Assembly (NCBI GenBank): GCA_042701975.1
Contig: CP170561.1
Location: 3,162,001 to 3,226,000 of the forward strand
Reading direction: 5' to 3'
DNA length: 64,000 nucleotides
Source of the DNA: JAFALK01 sp042701975
GTDB lineage: Bacteria; Pseudomonadota; Gammaproteobacteria; Burkholderiales; Burkholderiaceae_C
Part shown: piece by piece, positions 24,344-32,795 of the stretch
Layout of the letters: each line of letters opens with the position of its first letter
Numbering within the stretch: position 1 is the first letter of the stretch
Notes under the pieces: generated by a model
Seen by the model: the letters and a program-made list of their open reading frames with translations, nothing else
Databases searched by the model: none
What the model was told of the DNA's origin: nothing
Program-made: the position numbers and the translations under genes

Positions 24344-25261
24344 ATGAACACGCTGACACGCTCCCATCCAACCAGTCTGGCTGCGCCGCCGGCCAGTCTG
24401 CCGCTGCTCTTCGTGCTGCTCTGGAGCACCGGCTATCCGGCCGGCAAGCTCGCGCTGGCGCATGCGGGGCCGCTGACGCTGCTCAGCTTGCGCTTCGGGC
24501 TGGCGGCGATGCTGCTGCTGATCGTTGCGTGGGTCACGCGCGCGCCCTGGCCCAGGCGTTGGCAGGAGTGGGCTCATCTGGCGGTGGTCGGCGCGCTGAT
24601 CCAGGGCCTGCATTTCGTCGGTGTGTACGAGGCGGTGCATCTGGGCCTTTCGGCTGGCGTGGCGGCGCTCATGGTCGGGCTGATGCCGCTGGCGACTGCG
24701 CTGGGCGCGCATGTGTGGCTCGGCGAACGCATGGGCAAGGCGCAAGGCCTGGGTTTGCTGGGCGGTCTGGCCGGCGTGGGTCTGGTGGTGCTGAGCCGAC
24801 CGCTGCACGGTGGTGATCTGGCCGCCTACGGTGCGGCCTTGCTGGGGCTGGTGGGCCTGGTGGCCGGCACGCTGTACCAAAAGCGCTTTTGCGCCGGCAT
24901 GGACCTGCGCAGCGGCGCCAGCATCCAGCTCGGCACGGCGACAGTGTTGGCCGCGCTCGGCGCCTTGCCAGCGGAGCATTTCGCGGTGAACTGGTCGCTC
25001 GAGTTCGCCGGCGCCATGGCCTGGATGGTGCTCGTCAATGCCATCGGCGCCTTCAGCCTGATGTTCGTGCTGATCCGGCGCGGGCAGGCTTCGGGCGTGG
25101 CGCGGCTGTTCTTCCTGATCCCCGGCGTGTCGGCCCTGATGAGCTTCGTGCTGCTGGGCGAGCAGCTGGCGCCCTTGGCGGTGGCGGGCTTCGTGCTGGC
25201 GGCGGTGGCGGTCTCGCTGGCGCAGCGGGTCACCAGCGCTGCCACAAGCGAGAAGGGCTAG
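24344..25261 (+). CDS. EamA/DMT family membrane transporter
   Basis: 305 residues with ten predicted transmembrane helices in two EamA halves (LPLLFVLLWSTGYPAGKLALAHAGPLTLLSLRFGLAAMLLLIV and GAMAWMVLVNAIGAFSLMFVLIRRG). ATG 24344 (MNTLTR) is chosen over the earlier in-frame start at 24311, which has no ribosome site. Drug/metabolite exporters of this group move amino acids, purines or small toxic compounds; specificity is not readable. Probably under control of the divergent LysR protein. Confidence 0.9.
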   Translation: MNTLTRSHPTSLAAPPASLPLLFVLLWSTGYPAGKLALAHAGPLTLLSLRFGLAAMLLLIVAWVTRAPWPRRWQEWAHLAVVGALIQGLHFVGVYEAVHLGLSAGVAALMVGLMPLATALGAHVWLGERMGKAQGLGLLGGLAGVGLVVLSRPLHGGDLAAYGAALLGLVGLVAGTLYQKRFCAGMDLRSGASIQLGTATVLAALGALPAEHFAVNWSLEFAGAMAWMVLVNAIGAFSLMFVLIRRGQASGVARLFFLIPGVSALMSFVLLGEQLAPLAVAGFVLAAVAVSLAQRVTSAATSEKG

Positions 25262-25268
25262 GGCGTTG

Positions 25269-25274
25269 GATAAT
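25269..25274 (+). promoter_or_regulatory. Putative -10 element of the DAHP synthase gene
   Basis: GATAAT lies 27 bases before the start codon at 25301, just after the stop of the EamA gene. No clear -35. Confidence 0.35.
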
Positions 25275-25300
25275 CTCCCGTTCACACGGAGAAATGTCTG

Positions 25301-26422
25301 ATGAAGCCCCAGGACCACGCAGCCCACGATCACGAAGCGGGATCGCGCGATGCCACTTTCGACGCCACCCGCACCGACGACACGCGCATCGGCGCGGTCC
25401 GTCCGCTGATCAGCCCGGCGCTGCTGTTCGATGAACTGCCGGCATCCGAAGGCACGCTGGCCCTGGTGGAAAGCGCGCGCAGCGAGATCTCGGCCGTGCT
25501 GCAAGGTCAGGACGACCGCCTGCTCGTGGTCGTCGGCCCGTGCTCCATCCATGATCACGACCAGGCCATGGACTACGCGCGCAAGCTCAAGCCCGTGGCT
25601 GACGAGCTTGGCCGCGACTTGCTGGTGGTGATGCGCGTGTACTTCGAGAAGCCGCGCACGACGGTGGGCTGGAAGGGCTACATCAACGACCCGCGCCTGG
25701 ACGGCAGCTTCCACATGAACGAAGGCCTGCGCCTGGCCCGCCAGCTGCTGCTGGAGATCAACGGCCTGGGCCTGCCCGCCGCGACCGAGTTCCTGGACCT
25801 GCTCTCGCCGCAGTACATCGCCGACCTGATCGCCTGGGGCGCCATTGGCGCGCGCACGACCGAGAGCCAGAGCCACCGCCAGCTCGCCTCGGGCCTGTCC
25901 TGCCCCGTGGGCTTCAAGAACGGCACCGACGGCGGCATCAAGGTCGCGAGCGACGCGGTGCTGGCCGCCCGCGCCAGCCACGCCTTCATGGGCATGACCA
26001 AGATGGGCGCTGCGGCGATCTTCGAGACCCGCGGCAATGCTGACTGCCACATCATCCTGCGCGGCGGCAAGGCGCCCAACTACGACGCAGCCAGCGTGCA
26101 GGCCGCCTGCGAATCGCTGGCCAAGAGCGGTCTGCGCGAACAGGTGATGATCGACTTCTCGCACGCCAATTCGAGCAAGCAGTTCGAGCGCCAGATCGAG
26201 GTCGGCCGCGACGTGGCCGCGCAGATGGCTGGCGGCGATCGCCGCATCACCGGCGTGATGATCGAAAGCCATCTGCAGCCGGGCCGCCAGGACCTGCTGG
26301 ACGGTCAGACCAAGGACCAGCTCAAGCCCGGCGTCTCCATCACCGACGCCTGCCTGGGCTGGAGCCAGACCGAGCCGCTGCTGCGCGAGTTGGCCGCGGC
26401 CGTGCGGGCCCGTCGCGCTTGA
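25301..26422 (+). CDS. aroG: 3-deoxy-7-phosphoheptulonate synthase (class I DAHP synthase)
   Basis: First step of aromatic amino acid synthesis: joins phosphoenolpyruvate and erythrose 4-phosphate. Class I AroFGH signatures: VVVGPCSIHDHDQAMDYARKL, RVYFEKPRTTVGWKGYINDPRLDGS, EFLDLLSPQYIADLIAWGAIGARTTESQSHRQLASGLSCPVGFKNGTDG, and MIDFSHANSSK. 373 residues; an acidic/His-rich N-terminal extension of about 20 residues precedes the core. Which aromatic amino acid inhibits it cannot be told, so the isoform letter is only conventional. GGAG is present upstream. Confidence 0.94.
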   Translation: MKPQDHAAHDHEAGSRDATFDATRTDDTRIGAVRPLISPALLFDELPASEGTLALVESARSEISAVLQGQDDRLLVVVGPCSIHDHDQAMDYARKLKPVADELGRDLLVVMRVYFEKPRTTVGWKGYINDPRLDGSFHMNEGLRLARQLLLEINGLGLPAATEFLDLLSPQYIADLIAWGAIGARTTESQSHRQLASGLSCPVGFKNGTDGGIKVASDAVLAARASHAFMGMTKMGAAAIFETRGNADCHIILRGGKAPNYDAASVQAACESLAKSGLREQVMIDFSHANSSKQFERQIEVGRDVAAQMAGGDRRITGVMIESHLQPGRQDLLDGQTKDQLKPGVSITDACLGWSQTEPLLRELAAAVRARRA

Positions 26423-26449
26423 TCCGCGACCTCGTGCCCGGCGGATAAT
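26419..26449 (+). promoter_or_regulatory. Putative rpiA promoter, possibly leaderless
   Basis: TTGATC (26419-26424) and GATAAT (26444-26449) are spaced by 19 bases. The -10 ends 6 bases before the ATG at 26456, so transcription would start at or near the start codon. No Shine-Dalgarno sequence is present in the gap. Confidence 0.4.
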
Positions 26450-26455
26450 TGCCGC

Positions 26456-27118
26456 ATGACGCAAGATGAACTGAAGACCCTCGTCGGCCAGGCCGCCCTG
26501 CAATACGTCCAGCCCGGCACCATCGTCGGCGTGGGCACCGGCTCCACGGTGGACAAGTTCATCGACGCCTTGGCCGCCAGCGGCATGGCCATCGCCGGCG
26601 CAGTCTCCAGCTCGGTGCGCTCTACCGAGCGCATGAAGGCCCTTGGGATCCGCGTTTTCGAAGCCGAGGACGTTGAGAGCGTGCCCGTCTACATCGACGG
26701 TGCCGACGAGATCGACGAGGCTGGCAACATGGTCAAGGGTGGTGGCGCCGCGCTGACGCGCGAGAAGATCGTGGCCGACCTGGCCACGCGGTTCATCTGC
26801 ATCGCCGACGAATCCAAGCTTGTGCCCGTGCTGGGCAAGTTCCCGCTGCCGGTGGAAGTGATCCCAATGGCGGCCGCGCAAGTCGCGCGCCGGTTTGCAG
26901 CCATGGGTGCCGATGCCCAGCTGCGCGCCGGCTGCGTGACGGACAACGCAGCCCACATCCTCGATGTGCGCGGCCTCTGCATCACCGATCCGGTCGCTTT
27001 TGAGGCTGAGGTCAGCGCCTGGCCCGGCGTCATCACAGTCGGCGTGTTCGCACGCAACAAGGCCGACGTCTGTCTGCTGGGCACGTCTTCCGGCGTGAAG
27101 ACGCTGACCTTCAGCTAA
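26456..27118 (+). CDS. rpiA: Ribose-5-phosphate isomerase A
   Basis: Interconverts ribose 5-phosphate and ribulose 5-phosphate in the pentose phosphate pathway. Motifs: GVGTGSTVDKFIDAL (phosphate loop), SSVRSTERMKALGI, IDGADEIDEAGNMVKGGGAALTREKI with the catalytic Asp/Lys, and DESKLVPVLGKFPLPVEVIPMA. 220 residues, normal. It lies 33 bases after the DAHP synthase gene; both feed from pentose phosphate intermediates. Confidence 0.97.
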   Translation: MTQDELKTLVGQAALQYVQPGTIVGVGTGSTVDKFIDALAASGMAIAGAVSSSVRSTERMKALGIRVFEAEDVESVPVYIDGADEIDEAGNMVKGGGAALTREKIVADLATRFICIADESKLVPVLGKFPLPVEVIPMAAAQVARRFAAMGADAQLRAGCVTDNAAHILDVRGLCITDPVAFEAEVSAWPGVITVGVFARNKADVCLLGTSSGVKTLTFS

Positions 27119-27123
27119 CGGCG

Positions 27124-27534
27124 ATGTTCAGCGGGCACTGTCTGTGCGGCGCCTGCCGTTACGCGTCGACAGGGCCGGCGCTGTTCTCGGTCGTCTGCCA
27201 TTGCTGCGATTGCCGACGCGCTTCCGGCAGCGGTGGCGTGCCGATCCTCGGCGTGCCCAAGGCTTCCTTCAGCTGCACGGGGCCGATCAAGCAGTCGCGC
27301 GTGCCCGGTGGCAGCGGCAAGACGGCCATTCGCAACTTCTGCGCCGATTGCGGCTCGCTGCTCTTCGGCACGCCGGAATCTGCGCCCGAGATGGTCACCA
27401 TCTACGCGGGTAGCCTGAGCGATGCGGATGCGGCGAAATTCCAGCCGACCGATGTCTTGTTTGCCGCACAGCGCCCCGATTGGGCGCGGCTGGCATCGCC
27501 TTTGAGCGAACATGCGGCCCTTCCAGAACATTGA
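27124..27534 (+). CDS. GFA family zinc-binding protein
   Basis: 136 residues with the Cys pattern of the glutathione-dependent formaldehyde-activating (Gfa) fold: FSGHCLCGACRYAS, VVCHCCDCRRASGSGG and NFCADCGSLLFG. These Cys residues bind two zinc ions. Most members are not Gfa itself and their activity is unknown. The gene starts 5 bases after rpiA, so it is likely in the same transcript. Confidence 0.9.
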   Translation: MFSGHCLCGACRYASTGPALFSVVCHCCDCRRASGSGGVPILGVPKASFSCTGPIKQSRVPGGSGKTAIRNFCADCGSLLFGTPESAPEMVTIYAGSLSDADAAKFQPTDVLFAAQRPDWARLASPLSEHAALPEH

Positions 27535-27545
27535 GACAGATCGCC

Positions 27546-28049
27546 ATGAGCACCACCCGCCCGTCCTTCATCCGCTCGACCGAGGAGGTCGAGGAGCGCG
27601 CGCACGTCTATCCGCAAAGCAACGAGCCCATGGGACCCGTGCGCCGGCTCGGCAAGATGGCCGGCCTCGAGCGCCTGGGCATCAACATCCAGCGCCTGCC
27701 GCCGGGTCGCCGTTCTTCCTGGCCGCATGCCGAGGAGAACGAGGAAGAGTTCGTGTACGTGATCGAAGGAGAGGTTGACGCCTGGATCGACGGTCATCTG
27801 CACCGCATGGTGGCGGGCGACCTGGCAGCCTTCCCGGCAGGCACCGGCATCTGCCACTGCTTCATCAACAACGGCGATCGCGACGCGTTGATGCTGGTCG
27901 GCGGTGAGGCGCCCGTGAAGGGCAGCCGCATCTTTTATCCGCTGAATCCCTCGCGCCTGCAGGACATCGGCGCACAGAACTGGTGGGACGACATGCCGCG
28001 CCATGAGCAGGGGCCGCATGACGGGCTGCCCGATGCAGCCCGCGGCTAA
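27546..28049 (+). CDS. Cupin domain protein
   Basis: 167 residues. Cupin motif 1 in SSWPHAEENEEEFVYVIEGEVDAWIDGHLHRMVAGDLAAFPAG and motif 2 in GICHCFINNGDRDALMLVGGE give the metal-binding His/Glu set. The start at 27546 (MSTTRPSF) is preferred over an upstream frame that overlaps the GFA gene. It follows that gene by 11 bases. Related proteins are annotated only as cupins; a sugar- or small-acid-related enzyme role is possible. Confidence 0.85.
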   Translation: MSTTRPSFIRSTEEVEERAHVYPQSNEPMGPVRRLGKMAGLERLGINIQRLPPGRRSSWPHAEENEEEFVYVIEGEVDAWIDGHLHRMVAGDLAAFPAGTGICHCFINNGDRDALMLVGGEAPVKGSRIFYPLNPSRLQDIGAQNWWDDMPRHEQGPHDGLPDAARG

Positions 28050-28062
28050 ATAGCGGGGTACT

Positions 28063-29616
28063 TCAGCGCAGGCGGAAGACCGAGATGGCCTCGGCCAGCT
28101 GGCTCGACTGCTCGCGCAGGCTCTCGGCCGCGGCGGCGGATTCCTCCACCAGCGCCGCGTTTTGCTGCGTCATTTGGTCGAGCTGCGTCACAGCCGCGTT
28201 GATCTGCTGGATGCCGTCGCTCTGCTCACGCGTGGCGGAAGAAATCTCGCCAATGATGTCGCTCACGCGCTGAACGCTGGCGACGATCTCGCCCATGGTG
28301 GCGCCGGCGTTTTGCACGAGCTGGGTGCCCGATTCCACGCGCTCGGTGCTGGCCTGGATCAGGCTCTTGATTTCCTTGGCCGCCTGCGCTGAGCGCTGGG
28401 CCAGCGTGCGGACCTCGCCGGCCACCACGGCAAAGCCGCGGCCTTGCTCGCCGGCACGGGCCGCTTCCACGGCAGCGTTCAGCGCCAGGATGTTCGTCTG
28501 GAAGGCGATGCCGTCGATGGTGCCGATGATGTCGTTGATCTTGCGCGAACTGGTGCTGATGGCATCCATCGTCGACACCACTTCGGCCACCACAGCGCCG
28601 CCGCGCTGTGCGACGGCAGCGGCGTTGCCGGCCAGATCCTTGGCCGTGACGGCCGATTGCGCCGTGTGCTGCACCGTGTCGCTCAGCTGCAGCATCGAGG
28701 CCGCAGCCTGCTGCAGGTTGGAAGCCGTCTGCTCGGTGCGGGCCGACAGGTCGTGATTGCCGGTGGCGATCTCGCTGCTGGCGGTGTTGATGCTGTCGGT
28801 GGAGCCGCGCACGGCACTCACCAGGCGCAGCAGCTCGCCCTGCATGGTCTGCAGCGAGCGCATCAGCGCGCCGGTCTCGTCCTGGCCACCGGCGGGCACG
28901 GCCTGGCTGAGGTCGAAGCGGGCAATGGCGTCAGCCACTTCCGAAGCCGCACGCAGCGGCGTGGTGATCGAGCGCACCAGCCACAGGCCCAGCCAGATGC
29001 TCAAGGCCAGGGCAACCACGCCAAAGATCACCAGGCGCATGCGGGCCGAGTCGATGTGTGCTTCGACGGCGCGCTCGGCCACGTCGAGCCGGTCGCGCTC
29101 GACCTGAAGCAGCGCGCGGATGTTTTCCTGGAAGGCCGCGGCGGCGGGCTGGAACTCGCTGGTGAAGATCTGTTTGGCCTTGTCGGCATCGCCGGCCTTC
29201 TTGGCCGCGGAAACGGCGTCGCGCGTGCTCAGGTAGACCTTGCGCGAGGCGGAGAGTTTCTCGAACGCGGCGCGTTCTTCGGGCGCGTCAAGCAGGCCGT
29301 CAAGCTGCTTCTGCAACTCGCTCGATTGCTTGGTCGACTCGGCTGCGGTGGCGGAGAAGAACTCGGCCAACGACGCGTCGCTGCTCACCGCGATGGCGCT
29401 GGTGCGCGTGATGCCGTTGGTGATGTTGCGGGCCCAGTCGGAAGCGGCGCGCTCGGCCGTGAGGCTGTGTTCCTTCATCTCCTGCTGCGCGGCGCCGATG
29501 CGCGAGAACGCCAGATAGTCGAGGCCGGAGCCCACGAAGGCGATGAGGAGCACCGCACCCAGCACCGTCAGCATGCGTTGGCCGATGCTGCGGCCTTTGC
29601 TGGAATAGTTCGTCAT
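28063..29616 (-). CDS. Methyl-accepting chemotaxis protein
   Basis: 517 residues. Start at 29616 (MTNYSSKGRS) follows GGGGGAGA. Transmembrane helix 1 at about 16-37, a periplasmic four-helix ligand-binding domain (EMKEHSLTAERAASDWARNI...), transmembrane helix 2 at about 190-215 (MRLVIFGVVALALSIWLGLWLV), HAMP (SITTPLRAASEVADAIARFDLSQ) and a signalling domain with the hairpin tip NDIIGTIDGIAFQTNILALNAAVEAARAGEQGRGFAVVAGEVRTLAQRSAQAAKEI. No C-terminal CheR pentapeptide. Signal unknown. It is convergent with the cupin gene. Confidence 0.95.
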   Translation of the reverse strand: MTNYSSKGRSIGQRMLTVLGAVLLIAFVGSGLDYLAFSRIGAAQQEMKEHSLTAERAASDWARNITNGITRTSAIAVSSDASLAEFFSATAAESTKQSSELQKQLDGLLDAPEERAAFEKLSASRKVYLSTRDAVSAAKKAGDADKAKQIFTSEFQPAAAAFQENIRALLQVERDRLDVAERAVEAHIDSARMRLVIFGVVALALSIWLGLWLVRSITTPLRAASEVADAIARFDLSQAVPAGGQDETGALMRSLQTMQGELLRLVSAVRGSTDSINTASSEIATGNHDLSARTEQTASNLQQAAASMLQLSDTVQHTAQSAVTAKDLAGNAAAVAQRGGAVVAEVVSTMDAISTSSRKINDIIGTIDGIAFQTNILALNAAVEAARAGEQGRGFAVVAGEVRTLAQRSAQAAKEIKSLIQASTERVESGTQLVQNAGATMGEIVASVQRVSDIIGEISSATREQSDGIQQINAAVTQLDQMTQQNAALVEESAAAAESLREQSSQLAEAISVFRLR

Positions 29617-29756
29617 GAGCAGTCTCCCCCTGGTTCTTGGCAACCTGGGATTCTTGCCCGCGCCCTATCGGGAACCCAAGACCATGGTGGCTTGTCCGGC
29701 ACTCATCGTGCCCAATTTGTCACGTAACGCGAAGTTTCAGCGGTGCTCGGCGGCAT

Positions 29757-30065
29757 TCAGCGGCTGGAGCGCTGGCCCACGGAACGCGCCCAGCGCAGCA
29801 GCTCGGCATCGTCGGCCGTGGCGGCACGGGTGGACGCCGCGCCCGGATGGCGGCGGATCTTCTGCAGCAGCGCATCTTCATCGAGACCGGCGATGTAGGC
29901 GCCGATCTGCGTGTCCGACGGGATGACGCCGCGATTGGCCAGGCTGTAGCTCTGGATCATGATGGCCTCGACGACGCCGATCATCTGCTTGTCGAGCAGA
30001 CGTTGGTCGGAGGCGCTGGCGTCGGCGCAACTGCTGCTGCTGCTGGGGATACTGCTGCTGTTCAT
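29757..30065 (-). CDS. Hypothetical protein
   Basis: 102 residues from ATG 30065; an upstream in-frame start at 30128 is also possible. A Ser-rich N-terminus (SSSIPSSSSSCADAS) precedes a helical part with LLDKQMIGVVEAIMIQSYSLANRGVIP and DALLQKIRRHPGAAST. I recognise no family. The Ser-rich head with a Cys is not a clear lipobox. It lies between the chemoreceptor and mnmC on the same strand. Confidence 0.5.
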   Translation of the reverse strand: MNSSSIPSSSSSCADASASDQRLLDKQMIGVVEAIMIQSYSLANRGVIPSDTQIGAYIAGLDEDALLQKIRRHPGAASTRAATADDAELLRWARSVGQRSSR

Positions 30066-30185
30066 GCCTGCCGATTGTGGGCGCCAGAAGCCGTCCGGGG
30101 CCGCACCGCCAGGGCAATATCGTTGCAAGATGTTCGGTTACCTCACGCCCCATTTCAGCGCCATTTCAGCGCCATTCAGCGGCCT

Positions 30186-32084
30186 TCACCGAGACAAGCG
30201 GACGCGAAAGCGCGCCGGATCGATGGCGTCCACCAGGCTCGCCTCCAGCGGCACCGGCGCGCCGGTGGCCTGGGCTGCCAGCACCTGAGCGCACAGCACG
30301 GCCCAGGTGATGCCGCGCGAGCCGAATGCCGAGCACACGGCCAAGCCGGGCAGGCGCGCAATGAAGCGGGGCTGATCGAGCCGCTCGCCTGGAGTTTGTG
30401 GCCCAGGAATGCCACCGACGAGGGGCAATCGGTCCGGCGTGGCGAGGCGCCAGGCAACGCGGCCGGCGGGCGCTGTCTCCGGCACTGCTTTCAAGCCCGC
30501 CAGTGCGGCCCATTGCGCCAGATTGGAAGCGTGGTCAGCGGCACGCAGCGCGGGATCCGGATCGCCTTCTTGATTGGTGGCGCCGCACCAGAGGCCGCCG
30601 GCGCCGTCGTCCATCGCATAACCCAGGCCTGCCACCGGCAGGCGAGGGCGCGGCTGCGCTTGCACGAGGTGGCTCAGTTGGCCGCGCTGGCACAGCAGGG
30701 GCAACTCGGGCATCCACTGCTGCAGCAGCGTCTGGCCTTCATGGCCACAGGCCAGCACGACCAGCGGGGCTTGCGCGATTTGTTGGCCAGTGGCGTCGAG
30801 CAACTGCCAGTCTTCGCCCGAGCGCTGAACGGAGGCGACGCGGCCCTGGACGAAGCGGGCTTTCGCGGCGTCGAGCATTGCCTGCACAAAGGCGGTGGGC
30901 GGCAAGGCGCCGCCACCGGGGTAGAACCAGGCCGGCGAAGGCAGGTCGAGGCCGCTGAGCGCACGCGCGGCTTCGAGGTCCAGGGCCTGCACGTAGTCGG
31001 ACGGGAGGTGCAGGCGGTCGAGCAGCGATTGCATCGTGCCGGCATCTCGCTCCTGTTCGAGGCGCAGCAAGCCGCGCTGCAGCCAGGGTAGGGCGGGCGC
31101 CAGCTCGCGCAGCGCGTGTGCGGTGGCGAGCGCCGCGCTGCGGTTGAAGCGGGCGTGAATGCCGTCGTCCGGGTTCAGCGTGCCGTGGAACAGTCCGCCG
31201 GGATTGCCCGAGCTGGCCTGCCCCGGCTCCGGTCGCGCATCGACGATGGTGACGGCGATGCCCGCGCGTGCCAGTGCCCAGGCGCACGCTGCGCCGGCCA
31301 GTCCTGCCCCAATCACGAGCGCCTCGCGCGCTCGCGGTGCCAGCGGCGCGCGCGCCGCCGGGCGTTGCGCCACATGGCGCGGGCGATGCCGCGCAACGAG
31401 CATGCCGCCCTTGTTCGAGAAGCCGCGTTGGCGCTCGAATTCGAAACCGGCGGCCGTGAGCGCTTCACGCACCTGGGGAGCGCAGCTCCAGGTGCAGGCG
31501 GTCGCGTCGCGCGCCGCACGTCGGCCAAGCGCCTTCAGCAGGTGGCCGTCCCACATGTCCGGATTGACGGCCGGCGTGAAGCCGTCGAGGTAAAAGGCAT
31601 CCACATCGTCGGCCACCAGCTCGCGCATCCAGCGGTGCGCGTCACCCAACGCCAGCAGCAACTGCACGCGGCCCTGTTCGAAGTCGAGGGCGTGCAGATC
31701 CGGCGTCAGCGGTGGCCACCGCTCGATCAGTTGCTCCGCCAGTTCAGGCAGTGGCGAATCCGCATGGGCGCGCTGCATGTCCTCACGGCGCAGCGGATGC
31801 TTTTCGATGCTGACGAAGACGAGCCGCTCGCAGCGCGCCGGATCGTCCTTCCAGGCCTGCCAGGTGGCGAGGAAGTTGTTGCCCAGCCCGAAGCCGGTTT
31901 CCAGGATCACGAAGCGCGTGCGGCCGGCCCAGCGCGCCGGCAGATGATTGCCGCCGAGGAAGACGTGGCGCGCCTGCTCCAGCGCGCCGGCGCGCGAGTG
32001 GTAGACATCGCCGTATGCCCGATTGGCAGGGGCGGCGGGATCGCTGAAATCGACTTCGGCGGGGACGAGGGGCTGGGTCTTCAT
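30186..32084 (-). CDS. mnmC: Bifunctional tRNA 5-methylaminomethyl-2-thiouridine modification protein MnmC
   Basis: Completes mnm5s2U34 in tRNAs. The N-terminal half is the SAM-dependent methyltransferase (ILETGFGLGNNFLATWQAW, FVSIEKHPLRREDM, DAFYLDGFTPAVNPDMWDG, QRGFSNKGGMLVA). The C-terminal half (from about residue 255) is the FAD-dependent demodifying domain with VIGAGLAGAACAWALARAGIAVTIVDA, SGNPGGLFHGTLNPDDG and AFGSRGITWAVLCAQVLAAQ. 632 residues, normal. Start at 32084 (MKTQPLVPAEVDFSD). It is divergent from the toxin-antitoxin pair. Confidence 0.95.
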   Translation of the reverse strand: MKTQPLVPAEVDFSDPAAPANRAYGDVYHSRAGALEQARHVFLGGNHLPARWAGRTRFVILETGFGLGNNFLATWQAWKDDPARCERLVFVSIEKHPLRREDMQRAHADSPLPELAEQLIERWPPLTPDLHALDFEQGRVQLLLALGDAHRWMRELVADDVDAFYLDGFTPAVNPDMWDGHLLKALGRRAARDATACTWSCAPQVREALTAAGFEFERQRGFSNKGGMLVARHRPRHVAQRPAARAPLAPRAREALVIGAGLAGAACAWALARAGIAVTIVDARPEPGQASSGNPGGLFHGTLNPDDGIHARFNRSAALATAHALRELAPALPWLQRGLLRLEQERDAGTMQSLLDRLHLPSDYVQALDLEAARALSGLDLPSPAWFYPGGGALPPTAFVQAMLDAAKARFVQGRVASVQRSGEDWQLLDATGQQIAQAPLVVLACGHEGQTLLQQWMPELPLLCQRGQLSHLVQAQPRPRLPVAGLGYAMDDGAGGLWCGATNQEGDPDPALRAADHASNLAQWAALAGLKAVPETAPAGRVAWRLATPDRLPLVGGIPGPQTPGERLDQPRFIARLPGLAVCSAFGSRGITWAVLCAQVLAAQATGAPVPLEASLVDAIDPARFRVRLSR

Positions 32085-32131
32085 GGGGGCGGGCAGCTCA
32101 CACTGGCGCTGGCCAGCAGATGCATGCAGAA

Positions 32132-32147
32132 TATAACAACTGTTATA
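32132..32147. promoter_or_regulatory. Inverted repeat upstream of the AbrB-Doc pair
   Basis: TATAACA-AC-TGTTATA, a perfect 7-2-7 palindrome 18 bases before the antitoxin start. AbrB-type antitoxins bind such palindromes and repress their own operon; the AT-rich repeat may also contain the -10. Confidence 0.6.
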
Positions 32148-32164
32148 ACGCTCCGGAGCCCACC

Positions 32165-32389
32165 ATGGCCGCATTGAAGCTCACCCAGATCGGCAATTCC
32201 GTTGGCGTCATCTTGCCCAAGGAAATCCTGGCCAAGCTGAAGCTGGAGAAGGGAGACACCCTTTATTGGACCGAGGCGCCTGACGGCATCACGCTGACGC
32301 CGTACAACAAGGAGTTCGAGACGCAGATGGAGGCCGCGCGCGGCGTCATGAAGCGCCGCCGGCACGTCTTGCGCGAGTTGGCCAAATGA
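32165..32389 (+). CDS. AbrB/MazE-type antitoxin (SpoVT-AbrB domain)
   Basis: 74 residues from ATG 32165, preceded by GGAG (32155-32158). The swapped-hairpin domain is clear: LKLTQIGNSVGVILPKEILAKLKLEKGDTLYWTEAPDGITLTP, followed by a basic helical tail (MKRRRHVLRELAK) that would bind the toxin. Its stop overlaps the toxin start by 4 bases, the common antitoxin-first order. Expected to neutralise the Doc protein and to repress the operon. Confidence 0.92.
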   Translation: MAALKLTQIGNSVGVILPKEILAKLKLEKGDTLYWTEAPDGITLTPYNKEFETQMEAARGVMKRRRHVLRELAK

Positions 32390-32787
32390 CGGCAGCCAAC
32401 AAGAGCTGGGTGTGGATCGAGCCTGCGGTGCTGATTGCGGTTCACGAAGAGCAACTGGCCGAGCACGGCGGCCCTTCGGGCACGCGGGATGCGGGCTTGC
32501 TCGAGTCCGCATTGGCACGGCCCCGTCAGCGTGCGACCTATGGGGATCCTGACGCAGCGGAACTGGCTGCCTGCTACGGCTTCGGCATCGCACGCAACCA
32601 TCCCTTCGTGGATGGAAACAAGCGCACGGCCTTCGTGGCGGCAGAACTGTTTCTGGTGCTCAACGGCCACGCACTGCAGGCCTCGGACGAGGACTGCGTG
32701 CTGGCGATGTTGGAGCTGGCTTCAGGTCAATGGGATGAGGCGGCATTCACCGCCTGGATCCGAAGTCGCATGGTCAAAGAAGCCTGA
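32386..32787 (+). CDS. doc: Doc family toxin (Fic fold)
   Basis: 133 residues. The Fic/Doc active motif is HPFVDGNKR starting at His72, matching the Doc-type HxFx(D/N)GNKR. N-terminal EEQLAEHGGPSGTRDAGLLESALARPRQRATYGDPDAAEL and ARNHPFVDGNKRTAFVAAELFLVLNGHAL are typical of P1 Doc relatives, which phosphorylate elongation factor Tu. Pairing with an AbrB-type antitoxin in place of Phd is a known variant. The C-terminus is convergent with rhlE, 8 bases away. Confidence 0.93.
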   Translation: MTAANKSWVWIEPAVLIAVHEEQLAEHGGPSGTRDAGLLESALARPRQRATYGDPDAAELAACYGFGIARNHPFVDGNKRTAFVAAELFLVLNGHALQASDEDCVLAMLELASGQWDEAAFTAWIRSRMVKEA

Positions 32788-32795
32788 GCTGCGGC

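Noticed and set aside
24293..26956. Open frame of 887 codons on the minus strand across EamA, DAHP synthase and rpiA
   Set aside because: It is the shadow of three recognised genes; the composition (Gln/His/Arg/Ala) is that of an antisense frame.
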